Source: an uncultured Armatimonadota bacterium (GTDB taxonomy: Bacteria; Armatimonadota; UBA5829; DTJY01). Taken from it: a stretch of 22,743 bases of DNA. This document shows, piece by piece, positions 16,263 through 22,743 of this stretch (positions within the stretch are counted from its first letter, which is position 1; each line of letters opens with the position of its first letter). The notes beneath the pieces were generated by a model that saw only the letters and a list, made by a program, of their open reading frames with translations, was not told where the DNA came from and did no database searches. Both the position numbers and the translations under genes were made by a program. Where the stretch lies: assembly GCA_937875395.1 (NCBI GenBank), contig CALNCU010000065.1, positions 1-22,743 on the forward strand, in the 5' to 3' direction.

Positions 16263-16281
16263 CCTGCGGAATAGCGAATAT
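16263..16281 (-). repeat. Second repeat module (B), copy near the hydrolase gene
   Basis: The minus strand reads ATATTCGCTATTCCGCAGG, differing at one position from 20774-20792. Weaker similarity continues on both sides (CTCC before; CG.G.CTCT.TGCC.G.CC after), so the module may be about 55 bases long. In both places it lies beside a REP-like palindrome, but in opposite relative order. Confidence 0.6.
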
Positions 16282-16370
16282 TTTTGAGGAGATGCCGGAG
16301 TCTGTTTAACCGGCAAATTCTTTTGCCCGGCAACCATTGCCGGAACTTTTAAATGCGGAGAGAGGATTTT

Positions 16371-17474
16371 ATGAACAACGAGGTTCGTTTGGGCGTCATA
16401 GGGCTTGGAGGGATGGGTACCCACCACGCCAACTATGTTAAGAATGGAAAAGTCAGCCGATGTACGCTTGCCGCAGTAAGCGATCTGGATGAAAAACGTC
16501 TGGAGCAGTTTAAAGATATCGCCCGGTTCACGGACAGCCGCGAACTCATACGATCCGGCAAGGTGGATGCCGTTCTTATTGCCACACCGCACTACTTCCA
16601 TACCACCATCGGCATAGATGCCTTTAAAAACGGGCTGCACGCCATGATAGAAAAGCCCATATCCGTCCACAAGGCGGATTGCGAGCGGCTTTTAGCGGCG
16701 CATGCCAAGACGGATAAGGTATTTGGCGTAATGTTCAACCTGCGCACAATCTCTGTATACAAGAAGATAAAAGATCTGGTAAGCCGCGGTGAAATTGGAG
16801 AGATAAGCAGGGTTACATGGATAGTTACAAATTGGTTTCGCACTGAATCATACTACAAAAGCGGCGGATGGCGCGCCACCTGGAAGGGAGAGGGCGGCGG
16901 TGTTCTAATGAACCAGTGCCCCCATCAGCTGGATATCCTTCAGTGGGTATGCGGCATGCCGGTAAGCCTGCGTGCATTCTGCAAATTTGGCGCAAAACAT
17001 GACATTGAGGTAGAGGATGAGGTTACGGCCTACATGGAGTTTGCAAACGGCGCCACCGGAACATTTATTACAAGCACCGGAGAGGCCCCCGGCACCAACC
17101 GCCTGGAGATAGCCGGCGAGAGGGGAAAGCTTGTTCTGGAAGATAATAAGATTACATTCACCAGAAATGAAGTTGAAATGACCAAATTCAGCCGGACTGC
17201 AGAAGGCATGAGCACTCCCCCTGTGTGGAATGTGCAGATTCCGGTGGAATACTCCGGCGGAGAGCACTACCTTCTTACTCAGAACTTTGTGGATGCCGTA
17301 TTGGATGGAACCCCGGTTATTGCAGGTGGCAGTGAAGGCATGAACTCTGTTGAACTGGCAAACGCCATGGTTTACTCAACCCTTATAAATGATACGGTAG
17401 AGCTGCCTATAGATGGAGCAAAGTACGAAGAAGCCCTGAACAACCTTATAGCAAATTCTAAATTCCGCAAGTAA
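16371..17474 (+). CDS. Gfo/Idh/MocA family oxidoreductase
   Basis: The protein has 367 residues. ATG 16371 is chosen over the in-frame ATG 16353 because a GAGAGG site (16360-16365) lies right before 16371 and would be inside the gene otherwise. The Rossmann motif is GVIGLGGMGTHHANY, the conserved lysine is Lys95 in AMIEKPISVH, and the substrate helix is GGGVLMNQCPHQLDILQW. The C-terminal half has the family's open beta-sheet (EDEVTAYMEFANGATGTFITSTG). It is shaped like glucose-fructose-oxidoreductase-type or 3-keto-sugar dehydrogenases; the substrate is unknown. The next Gfo/Idh gene starts 82 bases downstream with its own ribosome site, and the two are probably co-transcribed. Confidence 0.92.
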   Translation: MNNEVRLGVIGLGGMGTHHANYVKNGKVSRCTLAAVSDLDEKRLEQFKDIARFTDSRELIRSGKVDAVLIATPHYFHTTIGIDAFKNGLHAMIEKPISVHKADCERLLAAHAKTDKVFGVMFNLRTISVYKKIKDLVSRGEIGEISRVTWIVTNWFRTESYYKSGGWRATWKGEGGGVLMNQCPHQLDILQWVCGMPVSLRAFCKFGAKHDIEVEDEVTAYMEFANGATGTFITSTGEAPGTNRLEIAGERGKLVLEDNKITFTRNEVEMTKFSRTAEGMSTPPVWNVQIPVEYSGGEHYLLTQNFVDAVLDGTPVIAGGSEGMNSVELANAMVYSTLINDTVELPIDGAKYEEALNNLIANSKFRK

Positions 17475-17556
17475 TGCAGATGTTTAAATAAAAGATTAAA
17501 CTTTGCAAATAACACAATCTATCAGCAACATGCTGGTCAATTAAGGAGAGTGCAAG

Positions 17557-18552
17557 ATGATTAAGGCAGGAATATGCGGCTTTGGCGGGCTGGGGCACGT
17601 TCACGCCAACTCGCTCTGGCAGCTTGAGGGCGTAAAAGTGGCGGCGGTGTGCGATATAAATCCAGAGCAGCTAGCCCGCAAGGAAGTGGCTTTTAATATA
17701 GAACAGAATGCAAACCAGTTTGATATTTCCGGCAGCCGCACCTACACGGATTTCAAGGAGATGCTGGCCAAAGAAGACCTGGACATGCTGGTTATAGCCC
17801 TGCCGTCTGATCTGCACTCCCCATACTCCGTTATGGCAATGGAGAGCGGCTGCCACGTCTTCTCAGAGAAACCCATGTCCCTTGATATAGAGAGCTGCAA
17901 TAAGATGATAGCGGCAAGGGATGCAACCGGCCGTGAGCTTATGATAGGTCAGTGTATCCGCTTTTGGCCGGAGTATGAGTTCCTCTTTGATGCCATAAAG
18001 AGCGGCCGTTATGGAAAGCTCCGCTCGCTTATAATGGAGAGGCTTGGGTACCATTCTCTGAAAGACCCAAATAACTGGTTCAATCAGCCGGAACGCGCCG
18101 GCGGCGCACTTTTAGATCTTCATGTGCATGATGTAGACTGGGTACAGTCCACGCTCGGCACTCCCAAGCGGATAAACGCATCCGGCGTTATGAGAGAGAA
18201 CGGCGGGCTGGACGATTCCACCTCTATATGGAACTACGACGGTATGTACGCCACCATAAGGGCAAGTTGGATGTATACAAACCCGTTCCTCATGGCATTC
18301 AAGGCCGTTTTTGATGATGCCACGGTTGAGTATTCATCCAGATCAACTCCCACCCTTACAGTAACCAGCGCAGAGAGCCTTAAAAGGGATGAGGTTGAGG
18401 TAGCAAAGGAATCTGCATACGTAAGAGAGATGCGCTACTTCCTGGAGTGCATAAGGGGCGAACGCAAGAACACCAGATGCACGGCAGAGAGCAGCCGGGA
18501 GAGCATACGCCTTGCCCTTTTAGAGAAGGAAGCTATTCTGGCCGGTATTTAA
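17557..18552 (+). CDS. Gfo/Idh/MocA family oxidoreductase
   Basis: The protein has 331 residues. ATG 17557 follows AAGGAGAG with good spacing. The Rossmann motif is GICGFGGLGHVHANSL, the conserved lysine is Lys105 in VFSEKPMSLD, and the substrate helix is GGALLDLHVHDVDWVQSTLG, whose HVHDVDW form is common in myo-inositol- and scyllo-inositol-dehydrogenase-like members. It is clearly different from the other two Gfo/Idh proteins of the window (different length and motifs), so the three are not recent duplicates. Several distinct dehydrogenases in one cluster suggest successive oxidation and reduction of different sugar carbons. It is convergent with the lipoprotein gene, with only 26 bases between the stops. 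Confidence 0.92.
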   Translation: MIKAGICGFGGLGHVHANSLWQLEGVKVAAVCDINPEQLARKEVAFNIEQNANQFDISGSRTYTDFKEMLAKEDLDMLVIALPSDLHSPYSVMAMESGCHVFSEKPMSLDIESCNKMIAARDATGRELMIGQCIRFWPEYEFLFDAIKSGRYGKLRSLIMERLGYHSLKDPNNWFNQPERAGGALLDLHVHDVDWVQSTLGTPKRINASGVMRENGGLDDSTSIWNYDGMYATIRASWMYTNPFLMAFKAVFDDATVEYSSRSTPTLTVTSAESLKRDEVEVAKESAYVREMRYFLECIRGERKNTRCTAESSRESIRLALLEKEAILAGI

Positions 18553-18578
18553 TCTGCCATACTAACAGTGCTATAACC

Positions 18579-19613
18579 TTAGAATGATAGCGCCACTGCA
18601 TTGGTGCAGGGCTCTATCTGTGTCCAAAGAAGAGTGCCGCTGTTGACATCAAAAAAATCTATCCGTCCGTCGACGTATGATGCTGCAACATATAAGCCGT
18701 CAGCGGACAGGTCAACGCTGTTCCTGTTGATGCCGGTAATGGTTATGGAAGGGCCTATATCCCGTATGAAGGTTTGGGTTTGGTAATCAAATAATCTTAG
18801 AGCGTCAGTTTGGGTAGAAGCCACCAACAGGGATCTGCCGTCAGGTAGAAAGCGAATGCAGATATAACTGGGTACACCAAGAGGTTTAACAATCTTTTTT
18901 GTAATTTTCCCTGTAAGCATGTCTCTAAATTGTATGCAGCTGTCGTCTATAGTTCCTGTCACAACACTCTTCTCATCCGGTGAAAATGTAATAATATCGC
19001 ATTTAACATCATTAAATTGATCACCAACAACATGTTTATATTCAGAACCGTCGCTATTCCATACAGTATAGCAATGCTCTATGCTCGTGCTTACAGTGGC
19101 TATATACTTGCCGGTTGGAGAAACATCTATGCCTATTGGCAAATATTCCATGCTAATTAAGGTTATATTCCCTGTTGCACTGGATACATCTATCTTGTAA
19201 GACGGGCTCTGCTGGTTTCTGTAGCATACAATATAACTCCCATCCGGAGAGTATTTTACGCCCTTCACATTGGAGTTAGTGATACCCGGCACTATACATT
19301 CACATACCTTTTCGCCATCTGCTATCCTCCAGACATTAAGATATCTAGTTCCTCCAACAGCCAGAAACTTTCTATCAGGGGAAAAATCCATAGAGAATAT
19401 CGGCTCTCCATTAGGTATGGTTTTTATTATTGTACCGTCAGATTTATTCCTTAGGGTGATAGTATTATATTTTCCGCCTGTAGCAACAATATCTATTGGT
19501 TTCTCGGGGCTTATGCGATTGCTCCATCTACCACACCCGGCAAGCAATACAGTTAGCAGGCATGATACAGCCAGCGCTACTGAAATAAATAGAACTCTTT
19601 CAGATTTAAGCAT
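18579..19613 (-). CDS. WD40-like beta-propeller lipoprotein
   Basis: The protein has 344 residues. The ATG at 19613 has AAGGTGG just upstream on the minus strand. The N-terminus is a lipoprotein signal (basic start, hydrophobic stretch, lipobox LLAGC with Cys27), so the protein is anchored to a membrane, outward-facing. The remainder consists of repeated propeller blades with the strand pattern x-FSPDxKxLAVG...: SMDFSPDRKFLAVGG, VKYSPDGSYIVC, DVSPTGKYIATVS, ITFSPDEKSVVTG, IRFLPDGRSLLVAS, VDLSADGLYVAAS, each followed by a W/F-x-x-x-D/N-G turn. Six are clear, and a seventh probably closes the ring. Such proteins usually scaffold protein contacts; no catalytic motif is seen. A link to the sugar genes is not evident. 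Confidence 0.85.
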   Translation of the reverse strand: MLKSERVLFISVALAVSCLLTVLLAGCGRWSNRISPEKPIDIVATGGKYNTITLRNKSDGTIIKTIPNGEPIFSMDFSPDRKFLAVGGTRYLNVWRIADGEKVCECIVPGITNSNVKGVKYSPDGSYIVCYRNQQSPSYKIDVSSATGNITLISMEYLPIGIDVSPTGKYIATVSTSIEHCYTVWNSDGSEYKHVVGDQFNDVKCDIITFSPDEKSVVTGTIDDSCIQFRDMLTGKITKKIVKPLGVPSYICIRFLPDGRSLLVASTQTDALRLFDYQTQTFIRDIGPSITITGINRNSVDLSADGLYVAASYVDGRIDFFDVNSGTLLWTQIEPCTNAVALSF

Positions 19614-19823
19614 TTTACCACCTTAAATTTAACATAGGGAGAAAAGGGATTTACCCTGCGTTTGAGCAGTATGCGGTATATCCATTGGATGCCGTATTAG
19701 CTTAGCTGTATACATGGGGTTATGTCAATCAAAAATGAATTGACTGTATAAGAAGGCCGCCCAGCTTAAAGTATGACTGAGCAATCTTAAGAAAAGTTCC
19801 AAAAAAGTTTTTTCCAAAGGTGC

Positions 19824-19852
19824 TTGCTATTATCCGCTTGTATGCCTATAAT
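19824..19852 (+). promoter_or_regulatory. Promoter of the sugar isomerase/epimerase gene
   Basis: TTGCTA (19824-19829), a 17-base spacer and a perfect TATAAT (19847-19852) predict a start near 19859. The ribosome site AAGGAGG (19882-19888) and GTG 19897 follow. An A/T-rich stretch upstream (19791-19820, with AAAAAAGTTTTTT) could act as an UP element. The rest of the 283-base divergent gap holds nothing else I can name. Confidence 0.6.
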
Positions 19853-19896
19853 GAGCGGTGTTTTATAATCCTGAATACACCAAGGAGGGCGGAAAG

Positions 19897-20688
19897 GTGA
19901 GCAGATTAAAAGTGGGGGCCTTTGTGGCTTCTTTCAGGCTGCCGTTTGAAGAGGCCGTTACAAAGGCACAGGAGCTGGGCCTGGACGGGCTGCAGCTTGC
20001 AAGCATTAAGGATGAGATTAACGTTGAAGAGATAGATGAGAAGAAGGCCGGGTACATTAACAAGGTAGTAAGCGATCACGGGCTTGTAATCAGCGCAATC
20101 TGCGGAGATATAGGCGGATTCTCTACGGATGATAAAAACCTTGCTGCAGACAGGGTAGAGCGCACAAAGCGGATTATGGAGGGCGCTGCACGCCTTGGTG
20201 TGGGAATAATTCAGTCTCACATAGGGATTGCCGGAGAGGATCCAAACGATGCGCGCTATGCCGTTATGGTTAAATCCCTTGAGGATATAGGGCGGTTTGC
20301 AGAGAGCGTGGGCGTGGTATTTGCATCAGAGACCGGTCTTGAATCCCCGGCCGCACTTCGCTGTTTCCTGGATAACCTGGCTGTTCCGGCAATAAAAGTG
20401 AATTACGATCCGGCAAACCTGGTTATGAATGATTTTGACCAGATAGGCGGAGTGGCTGTGCTTAAGGACTACATAGTGCATTCCCATGCCAAGGACGGCC
20501 TGCGCGGCAGCGGAAAAGACGGCAACTACAAAGAGGTGCCGGTAGGGAAGGGAGACGTAGACTTCCCACGCTATGTTTCTGCCATGGACAGCATAGGCTT
20601 CGGTGGATTTTACACCATTGAACGCGAATGCGGGGATAACTTTGTGAGCGATATAAGGGATGCAAAGGAGTATCTCTCGCGGTTCTAA
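19897..20688 (+). CDS. Sugar phosphate isomerase/epimerase (xylose-isomerase-like TIM barrel)
   Basis: The protein has 263 residues. The frame is open further upstream, but GTG 19897 is preferred because AAGGAGG (19882-19888) lies 8 bases before it and the predicted transcript starts near 19859. The protein is an AP_endonuc_2-type barrel. The metal-binding set of the family is present: Glu145 (FASETG), Asp171 (VNYDPANL), His197 (HSHAKD) and Glu242 (TIERE). The group includes 3-keto-sugar epimerases, tagatose epimerases and IolE/IolI-type inosose enzymes. The side-by-side presence of Gfo/Idh dehydrogenases fits a keto-sugar or inosose pathway, but the exact substrate is open. It ends convergently with the FucI-like gene; the two share a terminator. 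Confidence 0.9.
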   Translation: MSRLKVGAFVASFRLPFEEAVTKAQELGLDGLQLASIKDEINVEEIDEKKAGYINKVVSDHGLVISAICGDIGGFSTDDKNLAADRVERTKRIMEGAARLGVGIIQSHIGIAGEDPNDARYAVMVKSLEDIGRFAESVGVVFASETGLESPAALRCFLDNLAVPAIKVNYDPANLVMNDFDQIGGVAVLKDYIVHSHAKDGLRGSGKDGNYKEVPVGKGDVDFPRYVSAMDSIGFGGFYTIERECGDNFVSDIRDAKEYLSRF

Positions 20689-20711
20689 TACCAGGCCTAA
20701 GGGGTTGTGAA

Positions 20712-20762
20712 GGTTAACAAAGCTTTGGCAGCGGCACGCCCTGCACTCTGCTGCCGGAGCAT
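20712..20762 (+). repeat. REP-like palindrome, copy 5
   Basis: GGTTAACAA (20712-20720) precedes the palindrome GCTTTGGCAGCGGC...CTCTGCTGCCGGAGC, as before copy 2. It lies 23 bases after the stop of the isomerase gene. A module B copy follows directly. Confidence 0.7.
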
Positions 20763-20792
20763 CTCCCCGCGGGATATTTGCTATTCCGCAGG
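20763..20792 (+). repeat. Second repeat module (B), copy beside palindrome 5
   Basis: ATATTTGCTATTCCGCAGG (20774-20792) matches the inverted segment at 16263-16281 at 18 of 19 positions. In this copy CCCCGCGG and CCGCAGGGG around it can pair with one bulge, so it may also fold as a hairpin. Confidence 0.55.
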
Positions 20793-20833
20793 GGCGAGTC
20801 TCTATGCCTGTCCGGAAGCCTTGCATATATAGA

Positions 20834-20866
20834 AAAAGAGCCCTCCAACTTGCGGAGGGCTCTTTT
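20834..20866. terminator. Bidirectional intrinsic terminator
   Basis: AAAAGAGCCCTCC (20834-20846) and GGAGGGCTCTTTT (20854-20866) form a perfect 13-bp stem with a 7-base loop. The stem has an A-run on one side and a T-run on the other, so it can terminate both strands. It sits between the convergent sugar isomerase (+) and FucI-like (-) genes, 20 bases from the latter's stop. Confidence 0.92.
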
Positions 20867-20886
20867 ATTTACGCATAGGGAGGCCT

Positions 20887-22380
20887 TTATAAGCGTTCCC
20901 AAACGGGTTTAATACGCTCTTTGCCTGCGCTGCCTAGTATAACAGGTGTTATGCCGGAGATTTCGCAAAGGTAAGACAGGGCGCCTACCCGGTCTCCCAG
21001 AACCCCCTGGGCATGATTTGCCGGGAATGTAGAGATGAACTCATCAAAGGAGCAATCAAGTTTTGCATGAACGTGCGGCCAGGTTGGGTCTGTCTGTGCG
21101 TTCAGCGCCTTTCTCTGCTCTGCAGGGAGTTCCAGGCTTTGGCCCTTGACTATAACCATGTACGGTTTCTCATCCCAAAGGCCTAGGCGGGCAAAAGTCA
21201 TCTTGCCGGGGGCGGCGTCAAACTCTACGGAGGCGCCTCCCGCTTTAAAGTAGAACTCCAGGGCCGGGTGGAAGGTTATTTTCTTAAAGTTATCCTCCGG
21301 GTTAAAGCTTTGAGATGCATACCAGCTTGAGTGGTTGCCGGAGTTGCACCAATCCCATATATCCAGTTCCGGGTGGTAGAGGCGCACATCCATGAACAGA
21401 GTGGGCAGCCCGCCCGTCACATATTTGAGGAGCTGCATGGTGACTGCCGCCATGGCATCCGCCTCTGTGGCGCAGACGGTGGGCTCTTTTGGCCCCCGCC
21501 AGTCATAAGGATCATTCATAAGCATCTCGGGCACATCGCCAAGCGTCACGTGCTCCGTAAGCTCCCTCTGCCCCTTAAGACCACAGAAGTCGAACCCTTC
21601 TTCTTTGTTAATCATCTCCATGGCAAGATAGATGCGTATCTGCATCTTAAGCGTCTCCGGGGTGAGCATCTTGCCGTCAAAGAGCAATCTATCGCCAAGG
21701 AGTTGCTCAAACCACTTGAACCCCGCCTCCACTTCTGCATCCGGCACCTTCTCCGCATACTTTACAAGCAGAAACTGGTCTATCTGGTATGTTGTGCAGC
21801 CAAGCGCCTTCTGGATAGCTGTTAGGTTGAAGTAACCCGTCTCCATGCCCATGGAGTGGCCGCCGTATAGCCCGTAGACTTCGTTTTTAATAGTGGTAAG
21901 CGCCTCTGATGCCCTGATCCAGTCTAACACATCTGCCTGAGTATCCGGTGAATCTATTCCGCCTACTATGCGGTGCGTGCGTCGCCCGGCCTGCCGGAGC
22001 GCGCCGTCGCTTGCCAGAAGCCCCACGTTTCCGGGATACTGGCCGTTGTTGTTAGAGAGGCTTAATATGGGGATATCCCTGCCGAAGCAGTTGATAAACG
22101 GCCATGCCAGAAACGGAAAGTTCCAGACGTTGTAGCACATTATTATCTGTTTGCAGCCCTTGCGGACAAGCTCTTCGCCTACTTCTTGTGCTACGCGAAC
22201 ACTTGTAATAATCTTTGATGCAACTACCACTTCCGTGACGCTGCCGTCAACATTTTTAAGGCCGTCTCTAATAACTTTTGCCCAGCGGTTGACTACTTCC
22301 ATGTTCCTGGTATTGTTCTGCTCCCAAACGTGAGGGCGTTCATCGTTCAGCATTGCAATACCAATGGGTGTGCTTCTCAT
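20887..22380 (-). CDS. L-fucose isomerase family protein (FucI-like)
   Basis: The protein has 497 residues. The ATG at 22380 is preceded on the minus strand by GGAGGT with 6-base spacing. The central part (FCGLKGQRELTEH..., NDPYDWRGPKEPTVCATEAD, TLFMDVRLYHPE) lines up with the E. coli FucI active-site region as I recall it. The Mn-binding residues would be Glu306, Asp331 (spaced 25, against 24 in FucI) and His456 in FPANHAQGVLGD. The N-terminal half carries the two Rossmann-like domains of the L-fucose/L-arabinose isomerase group. It is shorter than E. coli FucI (591 residues) and near AraA length. The reaction expected is aldose-ketose interconversion of L-fucose, D-arabinose or a related sugar; the exact one is not known. 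No fucK or fucA homologue is visible here. Confidence 0.88.
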   Translation of the reverse strand: MRSTPIGIAMLNDERPHVWEQNNTRNMEVVNRWAKVIRDGLKNVDGSVTEVVVASKIITSVRVAQEVGEELVRKGCKQIIMCYNVWNFPFLAWPFINCFGRDIPILSLSNNNGQYPGNVGLLASDGALRQAGRRTHRIVGGIDSPDTQADVLDWIRASEALTTIKNEVYGLYGGHSMGMETGYFNLTAIQKALGCTTYQIDQFLLVKYAEKVPDAEVEAGFKWFEQLLGDRLLFDGKMLTPETLKMQIRIYLAMEMINKEEGFDFCGLKGQRELTEHVTLGDVPEMLMNDPYDWRGPKEPTVCATEADAMAAVTMQLLKYVTGGLPTLFMDVRLYHPELDIWDWCNSGNHSSWYASQSFNPEDNFKKITFHPALEFYFKAGGASVEFDAAPGKMTFARLGLWDEKPYMVIVKGQSLELPAEQRKALNAQTDPTWPHVHAKLDCSFDEFISTFPANHAQGVLGDRVGALSYLCEISGITPVILGSAGKERIKPVWERL

Positions 22381-22416
22381 CCTTATACCTCCATATGGTA
22401 TAGATAGTTATCTCTA

Positions 22417-22445
22417 ATTTTAACAGAAGGTAACAGGTATATCAA
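22417..22445 (-). promoter_or_regulatory. Promoter of the FucI-like gene
   Basis: On the minus strand, TTGATA (22440-22445), a 17-base spacer and TAAAAT (22417-22422) each match the consensus at five of six positions. The predicted start near 22410 gives a leader of about 30 bases containing GGAGGT. The -35 box lies roughly 75 bases from the transposase stop, close to the expected end of the insertion sequence. Confidence 0.6.
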
Positions 22446-22521
22446 TATCAAGTGGATTGAAGGGTGGAATTTCCCAAAGTGGGTAGCGCACGGCTCAGGC
22501 TGCACGTGCTGCACGCTCAAT

Positions 22522-22743
22522 CTAATCATATTCGCCGCTCAGCAGTGCACATCTTACTGCCAGTACTACGTCTGCGCTGCTCTTTGTCCATCGCATGCCG
22601 GACTGCTTTAGTCTTTGCCCTACAATTATCTTGCAGGCTGATTCTACCTGTCCGCTTCCTATCATCATTCCTTGTGCCCTGTACTTTGGGTAGTTCATGT
22701 ATCGCCTGTATTTTCTGAAGCCTGTCTCTTGTCTGTGGGCTTG
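22522..22743 (-). mobile_element. 3' end of an ISKra4-type transposase gene
   Basis: The minus-strand frame is open from the window edge to the TAG at 22522-22524, giving 73 residues of a C-terminus. The motif YRAQGMMIGSGQVESACK, then VGQRLKQSGMRW and VLAVRCALLSG, is the hallmark C-terminal block of ISKra4-family DDE transposases, including the late catalytic Glu (QVES). The N-terminal part is outside the window. After the stop the frame would continue IERAARAA before another stop, so the C-terminus may be slightly shortened. The element's end probably lies between 22450 and 22520, where TGGAATTTCCCA occurs, but without the other end the terminal repeat cannot be confirmed. It sits upstream of, and in the same direction as, the FucI-like gene. 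Confidence 0.78.

Noticed and set aside
20326..20826. Minus-strand frame of 166 codons overlapping the sugar isomerase end and repeat copy 5
   Set aside because: It runs antisense through a conserved TIM-barrel gene and across a palindromic repeat, with no start signal.
21331..21825. Plus-strand frame of 164 codons opposite the FucI-like gene
   Set aside because: The minus strand carries the metal-binding motifs of the isomerase; the plus-strand frame is His/Leu-rich shadow sequence.
1..22743. tRNA, rRNA, CRISPR arrays, toxin-antitoxin or phage-defence genes
   Set aside because: I looked for T-loop-like motifs, regularly spaced direct repeats and known defence motifs on both strands and saw none. 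The five palindromes are irregularly spaced and not a CRISPR.

Overview
The window looks like chromosomal DNA of a heterotrophic bacterium, most likely a member of Armatimonadota or a related uncultured phylum. The clues are a decayed prepilin N-terminus with the GFT...PVFAKAREKAR...SNLKQ pattern typical of Armatimonadota pilin-like proteins, a high density of Gfo/Idh/MocA oxidoreductases and secreted sugar-active proteins, and heavy use of ATA and AGA/AGG codons throughout. The phylum is an inference; no rRNA or marker gene is present.

Layout. 1-3881 (+): three closely packed genes, namely a 5'-truncated large protein resembling a carbohydrate-active TIM-barrel enzyme, a secreted LamG-domain protein and a secreted mutarotase-like protein. 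4021-6357 (+): a GH2 beta-mannosidase-type glycosidase. 6358-6800: a gene-free gap between convergent genes, filled with palindromic repeats. 6801-8531 (-): an FAD-dependent oxidoreductase with a C-terminal discoidin-like domain. 8610-8742 (+): a short prepilin pseudogene with three visible lesions. 8966-13378 (+): a three-gene soluble phosphorelay (PAS-PAS kinase, Rcp1/CheY-like regulator, hybrid kinase with three receiver domains). 13532-18552 (+): a sugar-catabolic run with three different Gfo/Idh/MocA dehydrogenases and an alpha/beta hydrolase; it includes a 600-base gap holding a perfect 15-bp hairpin and a frameshifted minus-strand ORF. 18579-19613 (-): a WD40-like lipoprotein. 19897-20688 (+): a sugar isomerase/epimerase with its own promoter. 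20887-22380 (-): an L-fucose-isomerase-family protein. 22522-22743 (-): the 3' end of an ISKra4-type transposase.

The genes fit a scheme in which extracellular or periplasmic proteins bind or trim glycans and the GH2 enzyme cleaves oligosaccharides. The Gfo/Idh dehydrogenases, TIM-barrel epimerase and FucI-like aldose-ketose isomerase would then process the released sugars. This is inferred from families and context; no substrate can be fixed from sequence alone.

The least expected content is non-coding. A family of about 40-bp imperfect palindromes (five copies, both orientations, all intergenic) behaves like a REP/BIME repeat and appears to be associated with a second repeat module. I saw no tRNA, rRNA, CRISPR array or recognisable defence system.
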